This document shows positions 24,338-34,495 of a DNA stretch of 64,000 nucleotides, in pieces (the stretch's first letter is position 1; every line of letters starts with the position of its first letter). The position numbers were made by a program, and so were the translations under genes. The notes beneath the pieces are model-generated. The model saw nothing but the letters and a program-made list of their open reading frames with translations, was not told where the DNA came from and did no database searches. The DNA is from Pedobacter boryungensis (GTDB taxonomy: Bacteria > Bacteroidota > Bacteroidia > Sphingobacteriales > Sphingobacteriaceae): the NCBI RefSeq assembly GCF_013204825.1, contig NZ_JABMKV010000001.1, forward strand, positions 1,178,001 to 1,242,000. Direction: 5' to 3'.

Positions 24338-26056
24338 ATGTTAGACGTAAAAGAACTCGCCATAGAATTTTATAACCGAGAAGAAAAAACTTGGACTGAA
24401 GCTGTACATAAAGTTAGTTTCAAACTCGAAAAAGGAAAAGTCTTAGGTATTGTTGGTGAATCAGGCTCTGGAAAATCTGTTACTTCTTTCTCTATCATGC
24501 GTTTGCATGATTCTAAAAACACTAATATTTCTGGTGAAATAGATTTTGACAACGTCAGTATATTGAATTTATCTGATCATGAAATCAGAAATTTCCGAGG
24601 GAATAAAATGGCCATGATTTTCCAAGAACCCATGACTTCTTTAAACCCCGTCTTTACCTGCGGTTATCAAGTTCAGGAAGCCATTATGCTGCATCAAAAG
24701 GTAGATAAGGAAACAGCGAAAACACAAACCATCGATCTTTTTAAGGAAGTACAACTCCCCCGCCCTGAAAATATTTTCGAAAGTTACCCACATCAATTGT
24801 CTGGCGGACAAAAGCAGCGTGTAATGATTGCAATGGCTTTAAGTTGTAATCCCGAGTTATTAATTGCAGATGAGCCAACTACTGCTTTAGATGTAACTGT
24901 TCAGAAAACTATTCTAGATTTATTGCTTAGACTAAAGAATGAGCGTAACATGGGTTTAATTTTCATTACACATGATTTAGCTGTAATCAGCGAAATAGCA
25001 GATGAACTTTTAGTCATGTATAAAGGAAATATTGTAGAACAAGGTCCTGCAAAAGAATTATTTACTAACCCACAACACCCTTATACAAAAGGCTTATTAG
25101 CTTGCAGACCAGCGCCACAACGACGTTTAAAAAAATTACCAATTGTTGCTGATTTCTTGAATGAAGATAAAGATGTTGCTGTAAGGCATTTGCTTGATAT
25201 TAATAGCTATACACAACAAGAAATTGAGCAACGAAGACACAATCTATATACACAAAAACCATTAGTACAATTGCAAAATTTATGTACTTGGTATCCAATA
25301 AAAAAGGGGTTGTTCGGCAAATCCACTTCTTACGTTAAAGCAGTTGATGATATTACTTTCGATGTTTTTCCTGGAGAAACTCTAGGTTTAGTTGGTGAAT
25401 CTGGCTGTGGCAAAACAACATTAGGCAGAAGCATATTACGTTTAGTAGAACCGACTTCTGGTAAAATTATTTTTAATGGAACAGATTTAATCAAATCTAG
25501 CAAAGCTGATTTAAGAAGATTGCGCAGAGATGTTCAAATCATTTTCCAAGATCCTTATTCTTCTCTTAATCCAAAAATTACTGTTGGTAATGCCATAATG
25601 GAGCCTTTACAGGTGCATCATGTGTTTAAAAATGATCAGGAACGCAAAGCACATGTTTTACATTTATTAGAAAAGGTAAATTTAAATCCAGAACATTTTG
25701 ATCGTTATCCACATGAGTTTTCTGGCGGGCAGCGTCAACGTATTGTAATTGCTAGAGCATTGGCCTTACAACCTAAATTTATCATATGTGATGAATCCGT
25801 TTCAGCATTGGACGTTTCGGTTCAGGCGCAGGTCTTAAACTTATTAAGAGAGTTACAACAAGAGTTTGGCCTAACCTACATTTTCATTTCTCATGATTTA
25901 GCTGTTGTAAAGCACATCTCAGATCGAATGATTGTGATGAATAAAGGAAAAGTGGAAGAGGAAGGATTTCCAGAAATAATTTATAATTCTCCAAAAGCCG
26001 AATACACTAAAAAATTAATCGCCGCTATCCCCGGCACTGGAAATATAGTAGCTTAA
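24338..26056 (+). CDS. Dual-ATPase peptide/nickel-type ABC transporter protein
   Basis: A 572-residue fusion of two ABC ATPases in the order of DppD and DppF (as in YejF or GsiA). First domain: Walker A GESGSGKS near 36-43, signature LSGGQKQR near 154, Walker [13 protein letters not shown]. The linker holds the oligopeptide-transporter C-terminal motif ([15 protein letters not shown]) that follows each domain. Second domain: Walker [10 protein letters not shown] near 352, FSGGQRQR near 462, [11 protein letters not shown]. It energises uptake of oligopeptides or related solutes at the inner membrane. Permease and binding-protein genes are not adjacent, so the partner set must be elsewhere. Confidence 0.93.
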   Translation: MLDVKELAIEFYNREEKTWTEAVHKVSFKLEKGKVLGIVGESGSGKSVTSFSIMRLHDSKNTNISGEIDFDNVSILNLSDHEIRNFRGNKMAMIFQEPMTSLNPVFTCGYQVQEAIMLHQKVDKETAKTQTIDLFKEVQLPRPENIFESYPHQLSGGQKQRVMIAMALSCNPELLIADEPTTALDVTVQKTILDLLLRLKNERNMGLIFITHDLAVISEIADELLVMYKGNIVEQGPAKELFTNPQHPYTKGLLACRPAPQRRLKKLPIVADFLNEDKDVAVRHLLDINSYTQQEIEQRRHNLYTQKPLVQLQNLCTWYPIKKGLFGKSTSYVKAVDDITFDVFPGETLGLVGESGCGKTTLGRSILRLVEPTSGKIIFNGTDLIKSSKADLRRLRRDVQIIFQDPYSSLNPKITVGNAIMEPLQVHHVFKNDQERKAHVLHLLEKVNLNPEHFDRYPHEFSGGQRQRIVIARALALQPKFIICDESVSALDVSVQAQVLNLLRELQQEFGLTYIFISHDLAVVKHISDRMIVMNKGKVEEEGFPEIIYNSPKAEYTKKLIAAIPGTGNIVA

Positions 26057-26191
26057 TACTTTTTCTCTGCATATTACGCTATATACAAAACCAAACTATA
26101 ACCCAATTGTGTTATAGAAACGTTAATTCTTGCAAAAAATAACCTAACGTAAATTAACAATTACTATCTTCGATACTATACGCAAAACGCT

Positions 26192-28333
26192 ATGGCAAAA
26201 AACAAAAATTCTCAATTCAAACTCGTTTTAACACAAATGATTAGTGATATATTCGAGAAAAATAAAAATGTGGCACTTAACCACAAACAAGTTGCTGCCA
26301 AGCTAAATTTAAGCGATAAAGCTGCTGTTGATACTATTTTAGAAGTATTAATAGAGCAAACAGAAAATGGTTTGTTTATTCGCCCAGAACGTGGCAAATT
26401 TAAATTAAAAGATCAGAAAGTCTTCTTAACAGGAAAGGTAGACATGACTGCTGACGGTTCTGCTTTTATTGTGCCAGATGATGAATTTGAGAAAGATATT
26501 TTTGTTGCCCCACGTAAACTGCGCAATGCATTACATGGAGATATTGTTAAAGTTCATGTTTTTGGTAAAAAAACGAGTGGACGTAGAAATGAAGGTGAGA
26601 TTGTAGAAATCATAACTAGAGCAAAGACAGATTTTATTGGTGTTGCGAAAGTTTCAGAACGTTTTGCATTTATTATACCAGATGACCGTAAAATGTTGCA
26701 TGATATTTTTGTACCATTAAGCGATTTAAACGGAGCTAAAAATGGGCAAAAAGTACAAGTTAGCATTACTGATTGGCCAGAAGGAGCAAAAAATCCGATA
26801 GGAAAAATTATAAATGTTTTAGGTACGCAGGGCGAAAATGATACTGAGATGAATGCCATCTTGGCTCAATATGGTTTTCCTTTAAGTTTTCCTGGAGAGG
26901 TTGAAAAAGAAGCCAATGCCATTCCAGAAACAGTTAGTGAAGCTGAAATAAATGAAAAAGGAAGAAAAGACTTTAGAGATACCATTACTTTCACCATTGA
27001 TCCTGCAGATGCAAAAGATTTTGATGATGCCATTTCTTTTAAAAAATTACCTAACGGAAATTTTGAAATTGGTGTTCACATTGCAGATGTTTCTCATTAT
27101 GTAAAACCTAATAGCGCATTAGATAAAGAAGCTTATGAACGTGCTACATCTGTTTATTTAGTGGATAGAGTAATACCTATGTTGCCAGAAAGATTGAGCA
27201 ATGGTGTGTGTTCTTTACGACCAAATGAAGATAAATTATGTTTTGCCGCTGTTTTTGAATTAGATAGCGAAGCTAATATTAAAAGCGAATGGTTTGGCCG
27301 CACAACCATACATTCAAACCGTCGTTTTAGTTATGAAGAGGCTCAAGAAGTTATTGAAACTAAAGCCGGCGATTATGCTGAAGAGATTTTAAAGTTAAAC
27401 GAGCTTGCCTATATTTTACGTGATCGAAAATTTAAAAATGGTGCCATCAGCTTTGAAAGTACTGAAGTTAAATTTAAACTAGATGAACGCGGGAAACCAA
27501 TTGGCGTGTATGTCAAAGAGAGAAAAGATGCACACAAATTAATTGAAGATTTTATGTTGTTGGCTAATAAAAAAGTAGCAGAATTTGTTGCAAAAAAAGG
27601 CAATGGCAAGAATAAATACACTTTTGTTTATCGTTCACATGACTCACCTAACTTAGAAAATTTAAATAATTTTGCGGCTTTCGCTTCTCGTTTTGGGTAT
27701 AAAATCAATACCAAAACTGATAAAGACATTGCTAAATCGTTAAATTTTTTAATGGAAGATGTAGAAGGAAAAAAAGAACAGAATATGCTGACACAATTAG
27801 CAATTCGTTCAATGGCCAAAGCAATTTACACAACTAAAAAAACCAGTCATTATGGTTTAGCATTTGACCATTATACACACTTCACCTCTCCCATTCGTCG
27901 TTATCCCGACGTAATGGTACACCGTTTATTAGCTTTGTACATAGATGGAGGTCGCTCGGCAAATGCAGAAGAATATGAAGCAGCAAGTTCTCACTCATCT
28001 TCAATGGAAAAACGTGCTTCTGACGCAGAAAGAGCTTCTATAAAATATAAGCAAGCCGAATATTTAGAAGATAATATTGGAAGTATTTATACTGGAATAA
28101 TTTCTGGAGTAACCGAATGGGGAATGTATGTAGAAATATCAGAAAATAAATGTGAAGGAATGATTCGCTTAAGAGATATAACAGACGATTTTTATGTTTG
28201 GGATGAAAAAAACTATTGCATTGTCGGTCAACGTAAACATAAAAAATACCAATTAGGTGATGAAGTACAAGTAAAAGTTAAAAAAGTGGATCTATCTAAA
28301 CGTCAAATAGATTTTTCATTAGTACAAGATTAA
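26192..28333 (+). CDS. rnr: Ribonuclease R
   Basis: A 713-residue RNase II/R family exoribonuclease. Order: N-terminal winged helix (residues 5-65), cold-shock domains (about 65-215, ending at GKIINVLG), RNB catalytic domain (about 255-590) with DPADAKDFDDAIS carrying the metal-binding Asp residues, IADVSHYVKP, and SPIRRYPDVMVHR, then an S1 domain (about 635-712; GIISGVTEWGMYVEISEN). It degrades structured RNA 3' to 5' and serves in rRNA and mRNA quality control. TATCTTCG at 26165-26172 is a possible -7 box 20 bases upstream of the start. Confidence 0.95.
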   Translation: MAKNKNSQFKLVLTQMISDIFEKNKNVALNHKQVAAKLNLSDKAAVDTILEVLIEQTENGLFIRPERGKFKLKDQKVFLTGKVDMTADGSAFIVPDDEFEKDIFVAPRKLRNALHGDIVKVHVFGKKTSGRRNEGEIVEIITRAKTDFIGVAKVSERFAFIIPDDRKMLHDIFVPLSDLNGAKNGQKVQVSITDWPEGAKNPIGKIINVLGTQGENDTEMNAILAQYGFPLSFPGEVEKEANAIPETVSEAEINEKGRKDFRDTITFTIDPADAKDFDDAISFKKLPNGNFEIGVHIADVSHYVKPNSALDKEAYERATSVYLVDRVIPMLPERLSNGVCSLRPNEDKLCFAAVFELDSEANIKSEWFGRTTIHSNRRFSYEEAQEVIETKAGDYAEEILKLNELAYILRDRKFKNGAISFESTEVKFKLDERGKPIGVYVKERKDAHKLIEDFMLLANKKVAEFVAKKGNGKNKYTFVYRSHDSPNLENLNNFAAFASRFGYKINTKTDKDIAKSLNFLMEDVEGKKEQNMLTQLAIRSMAKAIYTTKKTSHYGLAFDHYTHFTSPIRRYPDVMVHRLLALYIDGGRSANAEEYEAASSHSSSMEKRASDAERASIKYKQAEYLEDNIGSIYTGIISGVTEWGMYVEISENKCEGMIRLRDITDDFYVWDEKNYCIVGQRKHKKYQLGDEVQVKVKKVDLSKRQIDFSLVQD

Positions 28334-28477
28334 TAAAGAAATTTTAATAAAGGTTGATATCTATAAAGTAACTATTAGAGTAAGAAACAATATATAAAAC
28401 CTATAGAATTGATTAGCAAAATTCTTCACTAAAGATAGAAGCAAATATACTTTTATCACAAGACTAACCCTTAAATA

Positions 28478-29440
28478 ATGCATAGTTCTACACAATTACA
28501 AGAAATAATAGAAAAAGCTATACCCCAAATAGAATATCCATCACATCCGGCAAATTTATACGAGCCAATTCGTTATATCATGAGTTTAGGTGGCAAACGG
28601 ATAAGACCAGTAATGGTCTTAATGGCCTCAGAATTATTTACTACTGAAGTTCACAAAGCAATTGATGTAGCTTTAGCTATAGAGACCTTTCATAATTTTA
28701 CTTTGGTTCATGACGACATTATGGACAATGCTCCTTTACGCCGCGGTAGACAGACTGTACATGAAAAATGGGGAAATAATAATGCTATTTTAAGTGGAGA
28801 TGTGATGATGGTTGAATCAAACAAGCATTTATCAAAAGTAGATATTACTGTGTTAAAAGCAGTTTTAGATACATTTAATGCTACCGCCCAAGGAGTTTGC
28901 GAAGGTCAACAATTAGATATGGAATTTGAACAGCGTAGCGATGTAAGCATAGATGAATATTTAGAAATGATACGCCTTAAAACAGCTGTTTTGCTAGGTG
29001 GAGCAATGAAATTAGGGGCAATTGTTGGTGGTGCAAATTCAGTTGATGCAGAACTACTATATAACTTTGGTGAAAATTTGGGCGTTGCTTTTCAATTACA
29101 AGATGACATTTTAGATGTATATGGCAATCCAGAAAAATTCGGAAAACAAGTTGGTGGAGATATTATTGCCAATAAAAAAACGTTTCTGCATTTAAAAACA
29201 TTGGCTTTAGCTAATGAAAATGAAAAAGAAAGTCTAGTAAGCATTTCTGACAATAAAATCGACAAAATAAATGCTGTGAAACAATTATACGATAAATATG
29301 AAATAAAGGAAAAAGCTGCCTTAGAAATGAATAAATTTCTAACAAAAGCTAATTTTGCATTAGATAGTTTAGCTGTAGCTGATGAAAAGAAAGCCAATTT
29401 TAGAGAATTAGTACAGCAAATTCTAGATAGAGAGAAGTAA
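28478..29440 (+). CDS. Polyprenyl diphosphate synthase (trans-isoprenyl)
   Basis: A 320-residue trans-prenyltransferase. First Asp-rich motif LVHDDIMDNAPLRRGRQTVH near residues 83-102 and second QLQDDILDVYG near 207-217; GGKRIRP near 39 binds IPP. The residues before the first motif (ETFHNFTL) are of the type found in medium/long-chain synthases, but chain length cannot be fixed. In Bacteroidota this enzyme usually makes a C20-C40 precursor for menaquinone or carotenoids. It follows rnr by 144 bases in the same direction; a shared transcript is possible. Confidence 0.9.
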   Translation: MHSSTQLQEIIEKAIPQIEYPSHPANLYEPIRYIMSLGGKRIRPVMVLMASELFTTEVHKAIDVALAIETFHNFTLVHDDIMDNAPLRRGRQTVHEKWGNNNAILSGDVMMVESNKHLSKVDITVLKAVLDTFNATAQGVCEGQQLDMEFEQRSDVSIDEYLEMIRLKTAVLLGGAMKLGAIVGGANSVDAELLYNFGENLGVAFQLQDDILDVYGNPEKFGKQVGGDIIANKKTFLHLKTLALANENEKESLVSISDNKIDKINAVKQLYDKYEIKEKAALEMNKFLTKANFALDSLAVADEKKANFRELVQQILDREK

Positions 29441-29801
29441 TTTTAATTATTTATTAAATCTCATATAGTTATTTTTAATAAAATTCTTTAAAAGAAAACC
29501 ATACTATAAAAAGCAATATTTTGCTTTTATTTCTAACTATTCAATTTTATATTTTAATGTTAGAAAACAGGGTCAGCTTTGATCTTGAAAATACGGCTAT
29601 TAAATTTTTATACCTCACTATAAAGATGATTTAGATCCATCGGTTTTTTTAACACATAGAGTTTAACACCACTTAAAGGTGAATTTAAATCAATCCCTAC
29701 ATAAACCTCACCCCTAAAAGACGATTTTATAGGGTTCATCAATCAGGTAGATTTGCGCAAACCAACAAAAAGCTTGTTGGTACACTTAAAACTACCAAAA
29801 A
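29441..29801. other. AT-rich leader region of the T9SS adhesin gene
   Basis: 361 bases with no gene. The left 200 bases are plain AT-rich sequence where I see nothing. The right end holds a -7 box at 29748 and a hairpin at 29762-29780 directly after it. Confidence 0.6.
29748..29755 (+). promoter_or_regulatory. -7 box of the T9SS adhesin gene
   Basis: TAGATTTG matches TAnnTTTG; the transcript would begin near 29761, immediately at the hairpin CCAACAA-AAAGC-TTGTTGG (29762-29780). ATG follows at 29802. No clear TTG at -33. Confidence 0.5.
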
Positions 29802-32800
29802 ATGAAAAAATTATGTAGATACTATTTGTTAGTGCTCTTTTTAGCATTATCAATATTTCAGGTAAAGGCCACCTCCGACAGCCTTTTAAAATCAAAGTAT
29901 GATTTAGCACTTGACTTGAATGGAAAAAAGTTAGTATTTGACTTGCAGATTAATGTTATTCAACCGACTTGTGCAGTTCCAACAGGGACCATAACTGTTG
30001 TACCAGATGCGTCTTCTACTGGATATACTTATTCCATTAATGGCACGAATTACTTTACAAGTGGAACCTTTACTAATTTAGCTACTGGGGATTATACTGT
30101 AACAGTAAAGAATGCATCAGGAGCTATCATTCAAACCACCTCAATTGCCATAGATGATCCAATCTCTCCTACTATTTCATTAACAAGTGTGGCAGGAACA
30201 GATTTTCAAAGTCCATGTGAAGATATTGCAATAGAAACCATTACTTATGCGATTAGTCAAGGCGCAAGTGCCACAGTAACCGGACTACCAAATGGAGTAA
30301 CTGCAAATTTTGCATCAGGTGTACTTACTATCAGTGGAATTCCAGCCGAGAATGGTGCTTTTCCTTACACAATAACTACAGTAAGCGGTTGTAAACCAGT
30401 AACTAGAACTGGCATACTAAGAGTACAACCAGCCACAAAAATAGCTTTAAGCAGTGCTATTGGTACTGATGCCCAAATAATTTGTATTGGCTCTCCAATT
30501 ACTGATATAACTTATCAGGTTACAAATGCCTCTAAGGTTCAATTTAATGGTTTACCAGCTGGTGTAGTCGGAAACTTTTTTAATAATGTAGTAACCCTTT
30601 ATGGGACACCAACCGAAGTTGGTATGTTTAATTATACAATTAGCACAACTGGTGAGTGCCAATCGCCAATAGCTACTGGTACAATCACAATTGGATTAGA
30701 CCCTACCATCACATTAACTAGTGGTCAAAGCACTATAACACAAGATGTTTGTGAGGAAAGCGCTATTTCTCCTGTTACCTATGCTGTAACTAATGCCACA
30801 GGTGTTACAGTAACCAACTTGCCATTGGGTGTAAACTATGTATTTAATTCAGGAGAACTCACAATTAGTGGTACTCCACATGAACATGGAACCTTTCAAT
30901 ATACTATCACAACAATTGGAAGTTGTAAAACGATAATAAAAAAAGGGTTACTACGAGTTGCCCAAGCTACTAAAATCATATTAACAAGTGGCATTGGAAC
31001 CGATGCACAAACGACCTGTATTAATGCACCAATTACTAATATCACCTATGATGTTACACATGATATTGGTAATGTACCTACTGTTCAAATTACTGGTTTA
31101 CCCGCTGGTGTAACTGGCAATTTCATTAATGATGTGGTAACCATCTCTGGTACACCTACTATTAGTGGAACATTTACTTATACCATAAGTGCGACAAGTC
31201 CTTGCCAATCTCCAGTAGTAACGGGTACGATCACAGTTCAACAAACGCCAACTATTACACTAAGTGTTGCTGGTAGCGATATTCAAGGCACTTGTGAAGA
31301 AATAGCTATTACGCCGATTACTTATACCGTTACCCAAGCTACAGATGTAACCGTAACAGGACTTCCTAATGGGGTAAGTGCTACATTTACTGGGGGTATA
31401 CTAACTATTAGTGGCATCCCTACCGAAAACGGTTTGTTTACCTACATTGTTACTACTGTGGGTGGGTGCATCCCAGTAACAACTTCTGGGCAATTAAGAA
31501 TTGTACCAGCTACCAAAATAACCTTAACTAGTGGAATTGGTACCGATGCTCAAACTACCTGCATTAATTCAACAATTAGTAATATCACTTATGATATTAC
31601 AAATGCAAATAATGTGCAAATTATTGGTCTGCCCGCAGGTATAACTGGCAATTTTGCTAACAATGTAGTAACCATTTCGGGTACATCAACCATTATAGGT
31701 AAGTTCACTTATACGATTAGTGCAACGGGTGATTGTCAATCTCCAATAGCTACTGGAACAATTACAATTAATCAAGTACCAACCATTACGTTAACAAGCG
31801 TTTTTGGTACTGATCAGCAAAGTGCTTGCGAAGGTGTAAAGATTACCGATATTTCATACAAAATTACAGATGCAACAGGGGCTGTTGTCACAGGCCTTCC
31901 AAACGGAGTGACTGGAAATTATGTTGCAGGAATTTTTACCATTACAGGAACACCAACTGCATATGGAATATTTCCATACACAGTGACAACTACTGGCGGT
32001 TGTAGTCCAGCAACTTCAAGCGGAGTTTTAAGTATAAAAATGGGTACTCAATTAATCCTAACTACTTTACCAAGTACTGCTGCACAAGTTATATGTATTG
32101 GAAAACCAATATCATCAATTATTTATTCTTCAATTAATGCTACGAATATTATAGTTACTGGATTACCAACTGGATTAACTTCAACTTATCTAAATGGAAC
32201 AATGGAGATTGAAGGAACTCCATCGGTTACAGGTTCATTTAATTATACAGTTACTGCTGTTGGTAACTGTGTTTCTCCGATTTTAACTGGAAAAATAACT
32301 ATTTCAGAACTTCCTACTGCCATTGTAAAAAGCGACTTGGGAAGCAATATCAACAAAGGTGATATTGCTACTTTAAGTGTTGCCGATGGGAGTAGTTTTA
32401 CATGGATGCCAACAACAGGTATTATTTCTGGTCAAGGCACATCTAGCATATTAGTTCGTCCAGATGAAACTACAACTTATACAGTTGAAGTAAGCAATGC
32501 AACAGGATGTAGTATAGTTGGAGAAATTACATTGGTTGTCAACCCAATAGTAAAAGTTATACCTGGAAATATAATCACGCCTAATGGTAATGGAGAGAAT
32601 GATTATTGGACCATAAAAAATATTGAATATTTCCCTAATAACAATGTTAAAATATACGATCGTGCCGGCCGACTAATATATAACAAGAAGGGATATAAAA
32701 ATGATTGGGATGCAACCTATAACGGCAAACCTTTAAATGAGGATGCATATCTGTATGTAATTGATCTTGGTATAGGACAAGGTTTAATAAGGGGTACTAT

Positions 32801-32825
32801 AACTATAATTAGAAGTCAAAAATAG
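29802..32825 (+). CDS. Large repetitive surface protein with T9SS type B C-terminal domain
   Basis: A 1007-residue exported protein. Signal peptide (MKKLCRYYLLVLFLALSIFQVKA); a SprB-type repeat around residues 50-120 (PTGTITV, YSINGTNYFTSGTF, TGDYTVTVKNASG); eight Ig-like repeats of 88-93 residues from about 125 to 836; a linker domain; and a CHU_C/gliding-motility-associated C-terminal domain from about 915 (NIITPNGNGENDYW, VKIYDRAGRLIYNKKGY, NEDAYLYVIDLG) that marks type B T9SS secretion. The repeats alternate between two forms, one ending in PATK and one ending in PT, each with one paired Cys near its start and one near its end. Probably an adhesin or motility-linked filament protein; the PorP/SprF gene follows 24 bases later. 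Confidence 0.92.
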   Translation: MKKLCRYYLLVLFLALSIFQVKATSDSLLKSKYDLALDLNGKKLVFDLQINVIQPTCAVPTGTITVVPDASSTGYTYSINGTNYFTSGTFTNLATGDYTVTVKNASGAIIQTTSIAIDDPISPTISLTSVAGTDFQSPCEDIAIETITYAISQGASATVTGLPNGVTANFASGVLTISGIPAENGAFPYTITTVSGCKPVTRTGILRVQPATKIALSSAIGTDAQIICIGSPITDITYQVTNASKVQFNGLPAGVVGNFFNNVVTLYGTPTEVGMFNYTISTTGECQSPIATGTITIGLDPTITLTSGQSTITQDVCEESAISPVTYAVTNATGVTVTNLPLGVNYVFNSGELTISGTPHEHGTFQYTITTIGSCKTIIKKGLLRVAQATKIILTSGIGTDAQTTCINAPITNITYDVTHDIGNVPTVQITGLPAGVTGNFINDVVTISGTPTISGTFTYTISATSPCQSPVVTGTITVQQTPTITLSVAGSDIQGTCEEIAITPITYTVTQATDVTVTGLPNGVSATFTGGILTISGIPTENGLFTYIVTTVGGCIPVTTSGQLRIVPATKITLTSGIGTDAQTTCINSTISNITYDITNANNVQIIGLPAGITGNFANNVVTISGTSTIIGKFTYTISATGDCQSPIATGTITINQVPTITLTSVFGTDQQSACEGVKITDISYKITDATGAVVTGLPNGVTGNYVAGIFTITGTPTAYGIFPYTVTTTGGCSPATSSGVLSIKMGTQLILTTLPSTAAQVICIGKPISSIIYSSINATNIIVTGLPTGLTSTYLNGTMEIEGTPSVTGSFNYTVTAVGNCVSPILTGKITISELPTAIVKSDLGSNINKGDIATLSVADGSSFTWMPTTGIISGQGTSSILVRPDETTTYTVEVSNATGCSIVGEITLVVNPIVKVIPGNIITPNGNGENDYWTIKNIEYFPNNNVKIYDRAGRLIYNKKGYKNDWDATYNGKPLNEDAYLYVIDLGIGQGLIRGTITIIRSQK
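30174..32315 (+). repeat. Eight in-frame ~267-bp repeats within the adhesin gene
   Basis: Repeat starts fall at the (I/L)TLTS motif. Odd and even units differ systematically, so the true duplication unit is a pair (~530 bp). Units 4 and 6 are nearly identical over GIGTDAQTTCIN, pointing to recent duplication or gene conversion. Confidence 0.85.
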
Positions 32826-32849
32826 TCAGGAATTTAATTTTAATAAGAA

Positions 32850-33743
32850 ATGAAAAATAAATATTTAAAAGCAGCATTACTAGGTTTTTTAGCCTTGCCT
32901 ATTAATAAAGTCAATGCACAATTAAATCCAATGGCTAGTAGCTATTATCAAAATCAATATCTTTCAAACCCCTCTTTGGCGGGGATAGCAGAAAAATTTG
33001 AGGTAAGTGCAGCTGTTAAAGCACAATGGACTTCTGTTGATGGTGCACCAATAATGCAGGCATTAACCGCTACATATGGCTCTCCAAGTAAAAAACTTGG
33101 TGTAGGTCTTTATTTATACAATGAAAGTGCCGGTTTGTTAAGAAGAACAAACATAAAGGCTACTTATGCTTATCATTTAAAATTAAATATGGAAGATCAA
33201 TTTATAGATTTCGGAGCTTCTATAGGGGGAGTAAATGAGTGGATTGATTTAAATAAAATACAAGGAGATGCTAGTGAACAAATTATACAAGATTTTAATG
33301 CTCGAAAAATGAAGTTTGAATCTGATTTTGGAATGGCCTTCCGTAGCAAATCTTTAACAGTTCAGATAGCTATTCCTAACTTAATTTCAGCGTTCGATAA
33401 GAGTGAGATAAAAGATGTTGTTGACCGTTCATTATACATGACAAGTATTGGATATAAGTTTTTTACTAAGCCAGGTACATTAACTAGTTTTGAACCCATG
33501 TTAACATATCGAGGAGTAGCTAATTACAAAGATTTATTTGATGTGGGTATGAATGTTCAAATGTTCGAAAATAAGCTACAGTTTAATTCAATTTATCATA
33601 ACACCAATAGTGTAACGGTTGGTATTGGAACAGTTTATAAAAAGCAACTTTCTGTTTTATGTCAATACACAACCAATACTAGTGATTTACAAACTTATAG
33701 TAATGGGGAATTTGAAATAGGATTAAAATATAATATTAAATAA
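32850..33743 (+). CDS. PorP/SprF family type IX secretion membrane protein
   Basis: A 297-residue outer-membrane protein with signal peptide (YLKAALLGFLALPINKVNAQ) and the PorP/SprF opening LNPMASSYYQNQYLSNPSLAGI, followed by a beta-barrel of alternating strands to the C-terminus (EFEIGLKYNIK). Proteins of this family are encoded right after large type B CTD proteins and are required to anchor or export them, as SprF is for SprB. Gap to the adhesin gene is 24 bases, so one operon; a strong terminator follows at 33761. Confidence 0.92.
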   Translation: MKNKYLKAALLGFLALPINKVNAQLNPMASSYYQNQYLSNPSLAGIAEKFEVSAAVKAQWTSVDGAPIMQALTATYGSPSKKLGVGLYLYNESAGLLRRTNIKATYAYHLKLNMEDQFIDFGASIGGVNEWIDLNKIQGDASEQIIQDFNARKMKFESDFGMAFRSKSLTVQIAIPNLISAFDKSEIKDVVDRSLYMTSIGYKFFTKPGTLTSFEPMLTYRGVANYKDLFDVGMNVQMFENKLQFNSIYHNTNSVTVGIGTVYKKQLSVLCQYTTNTSDLQTYSNGEFEIGLKYNIK

Positions 33744-33760
33744 AAAATCCTATCCTTCGT

Positions 33761-33800
33761 AAAGCCCCTTCAAATTTACAATTTGAAGGGGCTTTCTCAT
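33761..33800 (+). terminator. Terminator of the adhesin-PorP operon
   Basis: Perfect inverted repeat AAAGCCCCTTCAAAT / ATTTGAAGGGGCTTT (33761-33795) with a four-to-five base loop and a T-containing tail, 18 bases after the stop. Confidence 0.85.
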
Positions 33801-33928
33801 TTATATATAGTTTTGGAATGTCTATTACTATATCCAATTCTTACGAATATCTGAATAGAATCAATTGGATATTCCTTCTAATTTTTCTTCATACATCTAG
33901 AACACTGCAGTATTAAAATGCCATATAC

Positions 33929-33962
33929 AAAAAAGCCTCGATAATTTATCGAGGCTTTTATT
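33929..33962 (-). terminator. Terminator of rplU-rpmA (works in both directions)
   Basis: AAAAGCCTCGATAA / TTATCGAGGCTTTT, perfect stem with tiny loop, A run on the left and T on the right, so usable on either strand; it lies 21 bases after the rpmA stop. Confidence 0.85.
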
Positions 33963-33982
33963 ATAGTAATTAAATTACAATA

Positions 33983-34438
33983 TTATTCTGCTGTTTCAGC
34001 ATCATCAGCTTTAACTGCTTTCTTTGCAGGTGCTTTTTCAGCTTTTGGAGCTGCTGCTTTTTTTGCAGGTGCTTTTGGAGCTGCTGCTTTAACTGCTGCA
34101 GATTTTGCTTCAACTTCTTTTTTTGCAGGTGCTTTTTTAGCTACAACTTTTTTAACTGCTGTTTTCACAGGTGCATCTTCAGCAACTACAGGTAATACAG
34201 AAACATACGATTTGTTATCTTGTTTCTTTTTAAAAGTTACAATTCCAGGTACTAAAGCGAATAAAGTATGATCTTTACCAATACCTACTCCTTTATCTGG
34301 ATGATGTTTAGTACCACGTTGACGAACGATGATATTTCCAGCGATAGCTTCTTGACCACCAAAGATCTTGATACCTAAACGCTTGCTATGCGATTCACGT
34401 CCGTTTCTAGAACTACCGGCTCCTTTTTTATGTGCCAT
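33983..34438 (-). CDS. rpmA: 50S ribosomal protein L27 with long Lys/Ala/Pro-rich tail
   Basis: 151 residues. Residues 1-85 are a standard L27 ([24 protein letters not shown], written here in two parts: [13 protein letters not shown] and [11 protein letters not shown]; then [29 protein letters not shown]). Ordinary L27 ends there. The remaining about 66 residues are a low-complexity extension built from [13 protein letters not shown] and KKVVAKK units and an acidic end (DDAETAE), like histone H1-type or HU tails. L27 sits at the peptidyl-transferase centre through its N-terminus, so the tail would extend from the far side. Second gene after rplU, gap 57 bases. Confidence 0.95.
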   Translation of the reverse strand: MAHKKGAGSSRNGRESHSKRLGIKIFGGQEAIAGNIIVRQRGTKHHPDKGVGIGKDHTLFALVPGIVTFKKKQDNKSYVSVLPVVAEDAPVKTAVKKVVAKKAPAKKEVEAKSAAVKAAAPKAPAKKAAAPKAEKAPAKKAVKADDAETAE

Positions 34439-34495
34439 TTGATTTTATATTTTTTAAACTGGGAAACCCAATTTGACAATTAAACAAAAAATTAA

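Noticed and set aside
33983-34185. L27 tail as a separate fused gene or frameshift product
   Set aside because: The tail is in frame, has no own start, and ends at a single stop just before a clear terminator.
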